DNA from: Anthopleura xanthogrammica
Lineage: Eukaryota; Cnidaria; Anthozoa; Actiniaria; Actiniidae
DNA: 64,000 nucleotides
Direction of reading: 5' to 3'
Assembly: GCA_964019055.1 (NCBI GenBank)
Contig: OZ025208.1
Span: forward strand, 9,120,539 to 9,184,538
The translations under genes were made by a program, and so were the position numbers. The first letter of the stretch is position 1. The number at the start of each line of letters is the position of its first letter. Shown here piece by piece: positions 1 through 12,100 of this stretch. The notes beneath the pieces were generated by a model, which saw nothing but the letters and a program-made list of their open reading frames with translations, searched no databases and was not told where the DNA came from.

Positions 1-445
1 TATTTTTTACAACCCTTTTAAAACTCAACTCGACGGGTCGAACTCGGTAAGTGAAACCTCGTTTTCATGAAAATCAACCGTGCAAAGCGTGCGCTGGAGA
101 GCCTGGAACCTAATGTCCACTTTCTTTTGAAATGAAACAGCCGTGACAGGATGGCTGCTATGATTTACAAATTTTGGACTCTGCACCTTCAGGTAGTATT
201 TGTATTTGGAATCCATCGAATAGTTGAATAACGCTTTAATCTAGAACGTATTAACGGGAAAATCACATTTAACAACAAAAACTCGGAAAAGCCGTGTCAG
301 TCTTTTAGGTAAACAAAATTAATTATGGTTTAAAGATTTTAGGCCGGACTGGAACATTGTCATGTCTTCTTGATATTTCTTGCGCTTTATTCTTACCAGT
401 CAGTAGCATGTTTTGAAAACTTATTGAATATCTAGAGGTTTATGA
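1..445. other. AT-rich leading stretch without a recognised gene
   Basis: No domain, repeat or RNA gene is recognisable here. A 63-codon open frame on the minus strand (25-216) has no recognisable motif and no clear splice context, so it is not called as a gene. Confidence 0.4.
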
Positions 446-877
446 ATGCGTTACTTGTGGAATAAGCAAAGCAAACATATCTCAGCGATGGCATGCATTG
501 AACGAATTCAGAAGTGCGCTTTGTCCATCATCCATGGTCCTTACCTATCATACAGCGAAAGAATGGAAGCTTCCAAGTTGAAATCTCTTGCGTGCCGCAG
601 ACAAGTGTTGTGTGAGAAACTTTTTATGGATATTATCAGAGATCCAAGCCACAAGTTATACAATCTTCTCCCTGCATTCATCGTTAACACAAGATACTCT
701 TCAAGGAACAATAGACTTTTTATTGAACCACGTTATAGTACTGAACGTTTTAAGAAATCTTTTATTATGGCTTCTATTAGGAACTTATAATATTTTCCAA
801 ACGTAGCGTTTATTTTTTTTTTTTATTTCACCAGTGTAATTCAGTCTCATGACTGCAATATTGGTTGTCAATAAAAC

Positions 878-957
<80 letters not shown>
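446..957 (+). mobile_element. 3' end of a non-LTR retrotransposon (CR1/L2-like LINE) with an ATT-repeat tail
   Basis: The open frame 446-787 encodes about 114 residues that resemble the extreme C-terminal tail of a LINE reverse-transcriptase polyprotein. It has the pattern IERIQKCALSII, then YxSYSERMEASKLKSLxxRRxxLCxKLF, then a HKLYNLLP-like stretch and a final RFKKSFI. About 90 bases after the stop the sequence runs into a pure ATT microsatellite (about 885-957), as is usual for the 3' tail of CR1/L2 elements. No 5' part is present, so this is a 5'-truncated dead copy. The family name is inferred from remembered protein similarity. Confidence 0.7.
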
Positions 958-959
<2 letters not shown>

Positions 960-1354
960 AATCGAGAAAAGTCAGAAAGTTCCCCAGATAATCTCAGTAT
1001 CATTACATTGTTAAAAAAGACACAACTGCGAATCAATTACTAGTCTGATATAATATTCCAAACTCGACATAAATCTCGTATATTTGAATTGCCTCGATGA
1101 TTTTGAAGACCACTTAACATTGAAAAAAATGTCATTATTTTTTGAATAACAATTAATATATGTTTACATTAGTGTTGAACATGTATTATGCCTGACCACA
1201 TTATATGTCTGATATTTTAAAGCTTTTGTCGTATCGGCAAAAGGTAAGACCAATTTTCATGAGGGGAACGGAATCAAAGAATTCATATAGGTAATATATT
1301 TTATGAGCTAAACCGTATGGTATTCCATAAGTGATGGTTTCAAAATGTTTTTAG

Positions 1355-4300
1355 GTATCAAGTTCTATTGGTATATATGTCATGGATGCAAACAAGCAGG
1401 TATTGCTGGAATGCGATGGCAGTGTGCAGTATGTCCTAACTACAACTTATGCACCTTGTGTTATCTGAATGATATACATGATACGAACCACCGCTTTGTG
1501 CGATTCGATGTATCAAATGACAGAACTAATGGGTGAGTTGTGCTCCACTTTTCTCTTCTCTTTTTTAAGTATAACATTTGAATTAATATTGAGGTAATAA
1601 ATTATAATAATTTTTTAAATTTATTTCTTAATTGCTAATTCATGATTAAGTTCATGACAATATTCTCAGTATAGATTCTACACGAGGAGAGCTTTTCAGA
1701 GACCAAAAAAATATAGTATGAGTGATGCGTCTTGAAGTTTTAAAGGGTTTTCCATGCCATATGCTAATGACTGTGACGTCAGGGGAGTCATCATTTAATA
1801 TACAAAACGTAACTGATACAGATAAAGTTTGGAAAGTATCACTGTTCCACGCATGGCTCTTAAAAAAATATTGCTAATTAGTTTTCGCATAGCAGCCATG
1901 TTTCGAATTATCCTATCAACAAATAAACATAAATGACTCCCCTGACGTCACAGTCATTAGCATATGGCATGACAAAACCTTTAAAACTTCAAGTAGCATC
2001 ATATCACTCAAACTTTATAATATTTTACAGCTCATCTCATGTAGAGTCTTTACTGAGAATATTTTCAGATGTGTCATAGGCACTTTAATTATTTTTTTCT
2101 TTATTATCTTATTGAGATCTTTAGCACAAGGTCACTGACATCAGTATTGCTGTTCATTTGCTAATCGCGTTTAAATGTTGTAACTGTTATTTTCCTAACA
2201 TTTAGACAGAACATTGATCGAAAGTATCCAGATATCAGTATAGTAAGGAATAATGAGGGAATGAAAACAAATTCAATAAATTAATGCTTTAGTTTAGGAA
2301 AAGGGCCGGGATAGAATATTTTTCTTTTCCTTCTTTCTATTTTTCTTGTTTTTTCAAGATATCAGATTTTTGTTGATAAGATTATAACTTCACTTCAGGT
2401 TGATTTAGAACTGGTTAGTCCGTTCTCCCTTGGCCCATTCTACTACAAGGACCATCTTCCTACAGTATCTCTAGATGACATGAATAATCTGAGAAAGCGG
2501 TGTTCCTCTTCATGTGCAAAGCAAGGCCAACAACCTGGGGTATGATTAATTCATCATGGAAAATGTTGTATACATGTGATTAGTCTTAGATTCGAGGTGA
2601 GATATATATGACTGACTAACGATGTTATGGAACATTGCAAATTTTCAGGAGTCAAGCGTTCAAAGTAACCAGAACGCAGATCAAAAAGGAGAACTGCAAC
2701 ACGAACTTATCCAGCGTCTTCAAACATGTCAACAAAGTGATAATACGACATCAGTTAAACCCCCTCCTAGGCCTCCACGTACGCTACCAAAGCCTTCACC
2801 ACGTTCGCCGCGCAATAATAATTCTACCAACAGCAATGTAGTAGAACAATCAAAGGCAAGGCAAGAACAGCCTACGACAGCACCAACTAAGAAAGTCAAG
2901 GATTTGGTGAAAAGGATGTCACAAGCCAATATGGGGGATCCTGGTGGAAGAACGTCTGTTAAATCTAAACCTCCTGCGCCTCCAAAGCCTGCCAATAGAG
3001 TAAACCCCTCTGATACTACAGTAAAACCTTCCAACAAGACACGAACTGCTCGGCCCCCACCACCTCGACCGCATTCAACAATATTTGCAGGCTACAATAA
3101 CATCTCTTCAGAACTGAAGACGAAAGAGACTAAGGTTGCTCCACCTAGAATGCGCGTTGCCTCCTTGGCTGCAAGTCTGGACAATTTACTAGTAAGTAAC
3201 TTTTAATTACCGAAACCATTAATATATATTACTATATATTTCAACTGCATTTTACCGTGTTGTATTGTAATTTCTAACTTTGACATAGAGCCAACAAGAA
3301 TCCAAAGTATCTCTGTGTTTAATACAATGTACCCTAACTTTCTAGTGGCCCCCTTTAAAAAGGAACACTGAGAAATGTATATCATGTGTAGCATTAATAC
3401 TTCCACTGATGGGAAAACCGGTGTCTTCGTTATTTCTACAGCAATTGGATCCATCAAAGAGTCGGATGCAGACTAAAAAACCTCCAGCACGCGATTTGAT
3501 ATGCATGTCTTGCGATGAAAAAGCATCGAAGGTGGTTTTTGAGCCATGTGGACATTTGGTAGACGTAGTTTGTCTTGGTAAGTGTAACCTTGGTTCATTC
3601 GTTACTGGTTTGTTAATCCTGAGTAAGTCGCAACTCTTTTTCCTGTTTTTCTTTTTCTTTTCACAATTACATTCTAATAGACCTTTATAGCTTGGGTGGT
3701 TTGTTGTCCAATTCAGACCACGTGTCATTCTCTTGAGAATAAGATTCTTTGTTTGAGGTGTATCCATATTCATGTGTCTTCTCATGCGCAACCATTAAAC
3801 AAAGAAATGATACTCTAGAGAATGACACGTGGTCTGAAATGGCCCAAGCTAAAAAGGTCTATTGGTGTTTTATGGCTTTAATGCAGTCGCACAAATAAGA
3901 AACACTGCACTTGCACCAAGTCTCACTGTCTTCTATAATACAAATCATTCTTATAGTTATTTCTCATAGCTTTTATTTACCAAAGAGTTATCGGCGAAAC
4001 AAAATTGTCCCCATTGTATTTGTCTTTAGGTAAATTCTGATTATTTTGTTCACTTTACAGGGTGTGCATGGAAGTTGAAGCGCTGTTTCAAGTGCAACGA
4101 ACCGATAAATAAGAAAACCACACCAGGTATTCACTTACATTATAATTAGTTTCCTTCCAAGCTATCGATACGTTCAGTTCTCTGTTCCTCTTCCTACATT
4201 GAAGCATTCAGAACCCTTGAAAAATAAAAAGGTAATGAACACGACACAGCAAATAGAATTGAAACTGTTATTGTTGGCCGAAAGAAAATCTGTCATTTGA

Positions 4301-4669
4301 AGGGGCGGCAGAGTTTTGACTTTGGAATAGAAGCTTTCCACCATGCGATGGCAGCCATGACAGGAGGATTGAGGAACAATTGGATTTGGTCTAATCTGAT
4401 TTACATAGGAAAGAATTCAATTTCCCATGCAGGGGAAGGCTCTATTGTGCATCCTGTCATGGCTGCCACCACTTGATGGTGGAAAATGACTGCAGAGCAA
4501 AGGGTTATGGCTAACAAGACTATAGCCGGAGGTTACATCTTTGGAATAACCATTTGTGGCTGGGGCGGGGTGTGTTGAAGAGATTATTTAGGGGGTACAA
4601 TATTTAGTGAAAAAAAAGTTGAAGGATGTATGAGCCGACACAAAGGACTGTAACACCAGCAACACCACG

Positions 4670-4704
<35 letters not shown>

Positions 4705-5001
4705 ACCCACAGTATATGGGGTAATTACATAGTATTACCTTTTCTTCTTTTAGATGGCTCGCAATTACCTGAATCTGACGAAATAGATACTTCTAACAAT
4801 GAAAAGATGACAGAGCTTGAGAGGGAACTCGCAGAAGCTAAACGAGAGTTAGAATGTCCCATTTGTATGGATGAACGGAGCAATGTTCTGTTCGGTTGTG
4901 GGCACAGGACATGCATGGAATGCTCGGATCTCATTGGTCAAGACAACAACCAATGCCCTATTTGTAAACGATTCATAACTGAGAGAAAGCGAATGTTTTA
5001 A
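1355..5001 (+). CDS. Short MIB2-like RING E3 ubiquitin ligase, copy D (5' end not in window)
   Basis: Probable E3 ubiquitin ligase of the mind-bomb family. Exons: 1355-1532 (ZZ zinc finger with CHGC, CAVC and CTLC pairs), 2399-2539 (the linker segment that follows the second MIB domain in A-C, VDLELVSPF..YYKDHLP), 2649-3191 (181 residues, Pro/Arg-rich with SH3-ligand-like PPRPPRTLPKPSPRSPR), 3442-3577 plus 4061-4126 (first RING, CMSC..CGH..CFKC) and 4754-5001 (last RING, CPIC..CGH..CPIC, stop at 5001). The 178-nt ZZ exon has exactly the length and phase of those in B and C. The second MIB domain, both linker repeats and all ankyrins are absent. Joining 1532 straight to 2399 puts a TAG in frame; a 37-nt candidate microexon at 2206-2242 restores the frame. 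No first MIB exon is visible upstream. It lies head to head with the other copies. If translated, the visible part is about 450 residues. Confidence 0.75.
1657..2070. mobile_element. Foldback MITE in an intron of copy D
   Basis: Two arms of roughly 130-190 bases are inverted copies of each other. The left arm starts near TATTCTCAGTATAGA and runs through TGACGTCAGGGGAGTCAT at about 1790. The right arm mirrors it from about 1932 to 2070. No coding potential is seen. Confidence 0.75.
3676..3862. mobile_element. Foldback MITE, family ending in AATAGACCT / AGGTCTATT
   Basis: The inverted arms contain GACCACGTGTCATTCTC and its complement, with a loop carrying AAACAAAGAA on both sides. It sits in the intron that splits the first RING of copy D. 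A second copy is at 26524-26719. Confidence 0.75.
4334..4486. mobile_element. Foldback MITE
   Basis: Arms TTTCCACCAT..GGCAGCCATGACAGGA and the complement TCCTGTCATGGCTGCC..ATGGTGGAAA flank a loop of about 90 bases. It lies in the intron before the last exon of copy D. Confidence 0.65.
4670..4702. repeat. Homopolymer of 33 C
   Basis: An uninterrupted C run in an intron of copy D. It is the longest of at least ten C or G runs of ten or more bases in this window. Confidence 0.9.
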
Positions 5002-5180
5002 GCAATAACGAAACGTTGGAATTAACCACCACATAAAGAAGTAGAATCGATTCGATCTGTCGTTACTAATTCGTTTCTAAGTTATTAGCAATTGGCAGAT
5101 AGGCCAGGATTCCTTTTTTCTCTGACCATTGATGAATTATACTTTCAGTCTAGTATAAAGTGTATTATGTAATCGATATT

Positions 5181-5319
5181 TATAGACCCCTTGCAGCACG
5201 TTGGAATGCAGCTCAATTTGTAGGACAAAACAATAGATTCCAATTCTCATGAGATTGAAATTCTTTTGTTTTGTCCTCCAAATTGAGCTGCTTTGACGTC
5301 ACATGAAAGAGGTCTATTA
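5181..5319. mobile_element. Foldback MITE, family with GACAAAACAAT / TTTTGTCCTCCAAATTG arms
   Basis: Its arms contain GAATGCAGCTCAATTT..GGACAAAACAAT and the near complement, bounded by ATAGACC / GGTCTAT. Relatives are at 34697-34876, 45953-46083 and 51998-52134, with a half copy at 53671-53725. It lies just 3' of copy D; an AATAAA at about 5382 could serve that gene's polyadenylation. Confidence 0.75.
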
Positions 5320-5390
5320 TCTGGATTAGTATTGCTTAACTGTTGAATGACCCATTGTTGTAATTGCAAATTACATTGCAAATGAATAAA

Positions 5391-5413
5391 CATATCTATC
5401 TATCTATCTATCA
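5391..5413 (+). repeat. CTAT microsatellite
   Basis: A short run of tetranucleotide CTAT that directly follows GAATAAACAT. It may be the tail of a decayed retroposon. The following 5414-5640 is A-rich with no recognisable feature. Confidence 0.7.
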
Positions 5414-5667
5414 GTCTGTGTAGTTTGTATTTTAGTGAAGTGAAAGCAAAAGGAAAAAAATACATGCAAAATTAAAAACAAAGAAAAAGAAAGAAAATGC
5501 AAACAAAAACAAAAACAGGGACAAAACAAGCAAAGAAAGCAAAAATTATGGCTAATGCTGTGCTACCTCATTTTATTACTAAACCAACAAAATAAAAGCC
5601 AAAGCAAGAAAATAAAAAAAATGAATACGAGTCATTTTTTTTTACGTTTTACGTATGATATTTATTA

Positions 5668-6066
5668 AGACCTGACGTTCTGGCATCACTGGTTGATGCC
5701 ATCATCAGAATGATTAAGAAAGCTTAACAGATGTAGCAAAACAAACCTGACGATTTGGCATTACTGGTCGAGTACCATCATCAGAATAATTGAGAAGACT
5801 TAAAAAAGGCCGAGTGTGGCTAAGCACCCCTTGGAGTAATTGTGGTTTTACCTGAGCTGGTAACGAGTATTGAGCAGCACTCTAATTCACCGAGAAATGG
5901 TCGCTAAATCAATGACTAAGACAAAATTTTATGAAGCGTTTCAGTAGCGCTAAGCACCCCTCCTAGAGTACATGCAGTATCACGTGGGCTAGAACTGAGT
6001 ATTGCGGGCAAAGCAGCCACTTTCTTACTCACCGAGAAATGGTCGCTAAATCAATGACTAGGACAA
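5668..6066 (-). mobile_element. Penelope-like element fragment with two hammerhead-like segments and a 130-bp direct duplication
   Basis: On the minus strand, 5671-5710 reads CTGATGA, then a 7-bp stem (TGGCATC / GATGCCA), then GAACGTC. This is close to a hammerhead ribozyme core with one A missing. A second, weaker copy is at about 5746-5784, roughly 77 bases away. The adjacent 5815-5925 and 5945-6063 are imperfect direct repeats that share GCTAAGCACCCCT and ACCGAGAAATGGTCGCTAAATCAATGACTA. Such tandem terminal units with hammerhead motifs are known from Penelope-like retroelements. No reverse transcriptase is present. It abuts the 3' end of copy A. Confidence 0.55.
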
Positions 6067-6126
6067 AAACACCTCCCCTAGTAAATGCACTGAGTTTTGG
6101 TAAAAAAAAAAAGGCCGTAAAAGCTA

Positions 6127-9100
6127 CTACAAGAATAAAGAGTTTTTTTGTGTTATCTGCCTTTCACAAAAATAGCAGACGTCCTGATCATTGGAACAAT
6201 TTTCACATGACGCATGTCCACAGTCAAACACTACGTTTTTGTCGTGTTCCATGCAAATTGGACATATGGTTTTTATCTCTCCTTCTTCTACTTGCTTTTT
6301 TAGCTTCTTCACTTCCTTTTCCTCATCTTCTGGACGGGGTGAAGTCATACTCAAGAGAGAGCCATCTAGAAAGAACATAAGTATCAGGCGTTACTGAATG
6401 ACCTTTGAAGTTTGAGTCAAGTTGTGGTCACAAATACTAGCCCATGGTACGGCATAAACTTTCTATAGGCGGCTCCGAGGGCTTGTTGGTGGGGTTTGAA
6501 AAAATAGATACATTTTACGTCTTCGAACGGATGCTACTTCGTGCATTTTCGAAAACACCCGCGACACACGAAAATTAATCCACCCTAAAATCAATATCAG
6601 CATGAGATCCCTCTCCTCACCCCGCCAGATCCACAAGCGATTGCCACATTTACATAATAGACGTCTTGGAAAGGGGGGGGGGGGTTGGCTTTTTTGATAT
6701 TTGAGCCTTTTCCTTTTAGGTCTAACAAGGGTGGACAATCAACTAACATTAAAGAACACGATTACTTTACCTGTGGTTTTCTTGTACTCGATTTTCACTT
6801 CACATTTTGGGCATCTCTTCATCCTAATGGCACATTCTTCACAGAACAAAAAAAGTTTAAATGTTATAGTACTTCTTCTTATTAAAGGCATGGTACTTCT
6901 TCTTATTAAAGGCATGGCGATGTTTTTGATAAGCAAAGACAGATACTGAAAAGTTTAGCTTCGCTTTTGAGTTTGCTACCAGTGAATTTAAATCATTCAG
7001 TCACAATGAAAAAATAGAGGGTTTTCCGTAGCCATACCGTATCTTACCGTAACCGTAATTACTGTGAATGGATGAATTACTGGAAGGCAAGAGGAAGTCA
7101 TTGCAAGCCAGTACCGTATGTTTCACAACCACTCATACGAAAACCACTTTGTGGCATGTTGTACCGTGTACGTGCTGTAAGTAAGTACCGTATGTTTCCC
7201 ACTCATACGGAAACCACTCTATGGCATGTTGTACCGTGTACGTGCTGTAAGTCAGTACCGTATGTTTCCCACTCATACGAAAACCACTCTATGGCATGTT
7301 GTACCGTGTACGTGCTGTAAGTAAGTACCGTATGTTTCCCACTCATACGAAAACCACTCTATGGCATATCGTACCGTGTACGTGCTGTAAGTAAGTACCG
7401 TATGTTTCCCACTCATACGAAAACCACTCTATGGCATGTTGTACCGTGTACGTGCTGTAAGTAAGTACCGTATGTTTCCCACTCATACGAAAACCACTCT
7501 ATGGCATATCGTACCGTGTACGTGCTGTAAGTCAGTACCGTATGTTTCCCACTCATACGAAAACCACTCTATGGCATGTTGTACCGTGTACGTGATGTAA
7601 GTAAGTACCGTACGTTTACCACTCATACTCTTTTTATCCTCTGAGCAGCTTGCTACACTAACCTTTGCAAACCACCTTGTGCTGGCATGGCTCAAAGATC
7701 ACTTCAGCAATACTGTCTTCACAAAGACATCGTGTTTGTTCTTCTGTCTTACTTTGGACAGATAATGGCGAAGCCTTTAAAACCATTTAAAAAGTATATT
7801 AACTTTGCATCGTGCCTCTCCTAATACATCACCTCCTCCTCCTCCTCATAATCACGAGGGTTGGTGATGAAGATGATGATATTGATGGTGATGATGATAT
7901 GATAACAATCAGCAATGTAGTGCTTAAAAAAGAACCCGCTTATAAATTAAAAACTCTTCATTTCCAGTTAATTAACTTCAATAATAATTATTGTAGCATT
8001 CTGCATCGTAAAAGTGTTCGTTATGATGACTCGGGGGACGGTTTTGTTTCATTTTCGTAAATAGTTAATTGTACATTGACAATCATATTTTAGGATCAGG
8101 GCAGAAACCCATAGCGGCGAGCATTTTAAAAACATATACAAAGGTCGCAGAGCAGCCTTGAAAGTGGTGGAATTTGATTTGAAAATGGGAGGGAGCCGAG
8201 CCATTTTTTAGTGGATTTTAAAAAAACTGGGAAAAAAACTTACTGCAAGTGCTTCAAACATGTTTTCCATGGTGAAAACAACTTTGTCATTTGGATCCTT
8301 TTCTTCAGTTAGAACTTTTTCTAGTGGTTGTGACTGGGGGCTTGACATATCCTGATATCGGTTTTGTGGCCTTTCATTAACATCGACAGAGCTTGGAAGT
8401 TCTGGATAACTTCTACGTTGAGGTAGGTTTTGGGCAACTGATTGCTTTGAGGCCGTCTTTGATGGAATGGGTGGTGGAAATGAGAGAGATGCTCCTGAAG
8501 CCGAAGGTTGCTGTGGAGACGACGATGGAATGCATGGAATAAGTGGTGGGTGTAAAGAACACTCTAATGAGGGCGGCAGTGGAGACGAAAGGAAATCCTC
8601 AGTAGTTGGTGTTGACGTTCTCGGTTGAGGAGAAGCATTCCCTGAAGGTGCAAAAGTGTCTGTGGGTAATAAAGCAGGCTCTCCTGATAACGTATTTCCC
8701 GCAGGAATCGATGGGGACAAACTTGGCGGAGGCGAATAAATTGTTGGTGGAGGTGCGAATGAATCGTATGGTAACGTAGGAAGGGAAGGCCAAGAAACAC
8801 TGTGTCTGAAGAAAATTGTTGGTTCATAATGTTCAGGAGAAAAATCTTCTTGGGCTTCCACTGAAAGCTTGGTATCAGTGTATCCTCGCCTCGTTGATGT
8901 TCCTGCTTGACGTGGTGGTGATCCGCCAAATAGCGCAGTCTGGGAAACCATGTTGGTCAAATTTGGTGTTGATCCGGTGCTAGACTGCACTGCGCGCTTG
9001 AGGTTGGATTCATCACGAGATTCCATAGCGTTAGACTTACTAAATAATACAATGTAAAAAAAATTAAAGTCGCGCAATACTGTACATGTGACAGGATGTT

Positions 9101-12100
9101 ATATAAACATAATAGTGAGGAGGTATTACTCAAGAAAACTGACATATAGGAAATAATAAAGGTGTCGCTTCTTTGGTTGAAATTTTATCCAAAAAAAATA
9201 ATGATAATAGAGTAAGACTTGAGCTTAAAAAGGTCTCTGTTGCATTTGCAATTGCGTCGGTGTCAATCCTATTTATTTCGGCAAGGAGTAAGGCCAAGTT
9301 TGGAAGTCGAATTCACCGAATTCGTACCGAATCCAATGCAAATGAATTCAAAAAATAGGTTTTGCTCATTTTCATTATTTTTAGATTCGGCACATGTGAA
9401 ATTCGACGTCTAAACCGGGCCTAAGTTTCGGCACAAGTGAAATTCGACTTCTAAACAGGGACTAAGTAACGTTGCTCATAGTGAAAATTGGTCCGAAAAG
9501 TCTACGTACATCGGTGAATGTTATACCTTACCGTAAATTTGCTGTACTCATTTTCGAAGATATTTTAAGATGCCTGGCCAACCCCTCATCCGTGCAAAAG
9601 TCCAAAGGCGTTTTAGCTTCATTGTTTAGATAGTTGATATTAGCTTCACCATGAAGCACTAAGAAAAGAGCAATTGCATAATCAAGGTGTTTAACATTAG
9701 GGTTAAACAAATCTTTAAAGAGATCTTTGTTTGCCAACGAATCCTGGAAAATACAATACAAGACAATAATCAGATTTTTTAACTTGCTGCAATTCAGTGA
9801 TGATGATTATGATGATGAACTTTATTTGAGTGTCAAAATATTTAGCATCGCTACTAAATTGAGGACACTCAGGGACCGCGGAGCACCCTAAAAAGTGGGG
9901 AAGGGGGCTATATAAAAGACTAGTATGCGGAAAAGTTGGGGAGCCAAGATTGGTGTCGAAAAAGGGGAAAAGTGGCGGGTTCACAGCCCCCCCCCCCCCC
10001 CCCCCGTCTCCGCGGCGGTGTCCCTAACACTATAGCAAAAAATGAACTTACTTGCGACATGCAATGCTTTTTCACGGCAACGTGGAGTGGTGTATTCCCA
10101 AAAGCATCCTCGGCATTCACGTCCGCTTTTTTCTTTACGAGTAGCTCTATGATATTCCTATAGCCTTGGGAAACGGCCAAAAATAAAGCAGTCTGGTTCT
10201 TTTCCCCATTCTTAAGATCAATATCACATTGGTCCTAATTAAGGGAATTAAAAAAGAAAAAAAACGTGCACTCAGATTTGTTGATATTAGTTTTCAGTAG
10301 TATTAAAATATCCTATTTTCTTATTCTTTTCTGATTGTTTTAGTTGAAAAAGGTTTCGATTGCGCTAAAACTCAGCCCTAGAAAAGGTAGGACACAAAAG
10401 ACAGATGATAATTCTTGAATTTCCCAAAAATCCAAAAGCTATTTTTAAAACATTAAAATATTGTATCAATGTTAAAATAATTTTACATATGGAAACCACT
10501 ATGCTGTTATAGCTAATGACTTGGATATCTTTTAGTTGATTGATTCTTGTGTTTCTTTGGCAATACATTTGCCATGCATCGAACAAAATAGAGCCACTAT
10601 TCAGTGCTCTTTATGATGATTTTACAACCGTAAATCGTCAAATTGGCTTTGAAGCTTTTGATGGCATAAATAAAAAGTTGATACGAAATCCTTTATAGCA
10701 TGCGATTTCATAATGGGATTCATTATTATTCATTTCAGCTAAGCCGAAATCTCGCTCAAACTGCTTAGTATTGTTCATAGCTGTAAAAATCTGTGGAGAC
10801 TGTGGACAGGCCCCTGGAACATTAGGCGGTAACCACGCCTGGAATAAGCCCACTCCTGCATAATAACAATGGTATTGCCGGCTTTCATCTACGTCATCAT
10901 CAATTTCAAAAGCATAAATTCGCATTATCATAAAATAAGAATTCTACAATCTTGTAAAGCGGCCAAAACTACGCATACTGGTCAAGTTTCTAGGCTATAG
11001 GTAATTTGGTTGTGGAATTATGAGCGAGCAATCATGACGCGATTTTTGGTTAAAATGTATGGAGCGGCCATATTGGTGTTCCACTCTGGGACTTTGTAAC
11101 CAATGCGTAAACCTTTGCTGTGACGTGATTTTTTTAAGGAAATGGCCGGCTTTTCGTTCGGTCTAATTTCAGATGTTCAGTTCGCTTTCGTCAAAGACAG
11201 AGTTTTATCTGATACGAATTCCAGACATTATCAAAACAGCAGGAAGCTCTTGAAGGAAGCTATATCTCACTTGAATGATGAGAGAGATACCACGTTCGTT
11301 ATTCATCTTGGAGACATCATCGATGGGGTAAACAAAAACAATAATTCCTCGCAGTTAGCTCTGAAAACTGTCCTGGACGATTTCGATAGAGCAGATGTAG
11401 ACATCAAGCATGTTTTGGGGAATCACGAGCTCTATAATTTCAGCCGATCTGAGCTCCTCAAAACATCTTTACATTCTGCTCTTTGTTGCAGTTCACATTG
11501 TCACGCTTCGAAGAACGCAAGAAAACATCTGACAATACAAGATATTTCTTCTCCTCCGGATGCCTTTTATTACACTTTCACAGTAAGAAGATTTCCAAAT
11601 TATCGCTTCATTGTGCTGGACACATACGATGTGAGTGTTCTAGGACGAAGCCCAACGAGTAATGCTTACAAGAATGCTTACAATATCATTCGCATGCACA
11701 ACGTCAACGAAGATCTTGAAGACAGCACTGGTATGGAAGGGGTTGCCAAGCGTTACATCGCAGATAATGGGGGATTGGGTAACGTTCAGATGAAATGGCT
11801 CGATAATGTGTTATCTCATGCTGACGGTTGTAATCAAAGAGTGATCCTTTTCAGCCATGTTCCTTTACATCCAACGCGTGAAGGTGACACCGATATTTTA
11901 TGGAACTACGAAGAAGTCGTGGATCTTGTATGGTCTCATAAAAGCGTCAAGGTCAGTCTATCTGGTCATTTGCACGAAAATCGCTATCTTCGTGACAAAC
12001 AAGGCATTCATCATCGAACAATTGCGGCAGTTCTCGAGGCGGACAAACAGTCGAATGCATTTGCAACCGTTCATTTAACGATGGAAAGGATGATAATTGA

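Noticed and set aside
25..216. 63-codon minus-strand frame at the window start
   Set aside because: It matches no known motif, and splice context or a start cannot be judged at the edge.
7106..7632. Regular 70-bp direct repeats that could suggest a CRISPR array
   Set aside because: The units are contiguous with no unique spacers, in a eukaryotic intron, and derive from a MITE end.
10638..10931. 97-codon minus-strand frame between the ankyrin exon and the ADPRM-like gene
   Set aside because: It has no ankyrin core, no recognisable domain and no clear splice sites. The ankyrin series of copy A is already complete without it.
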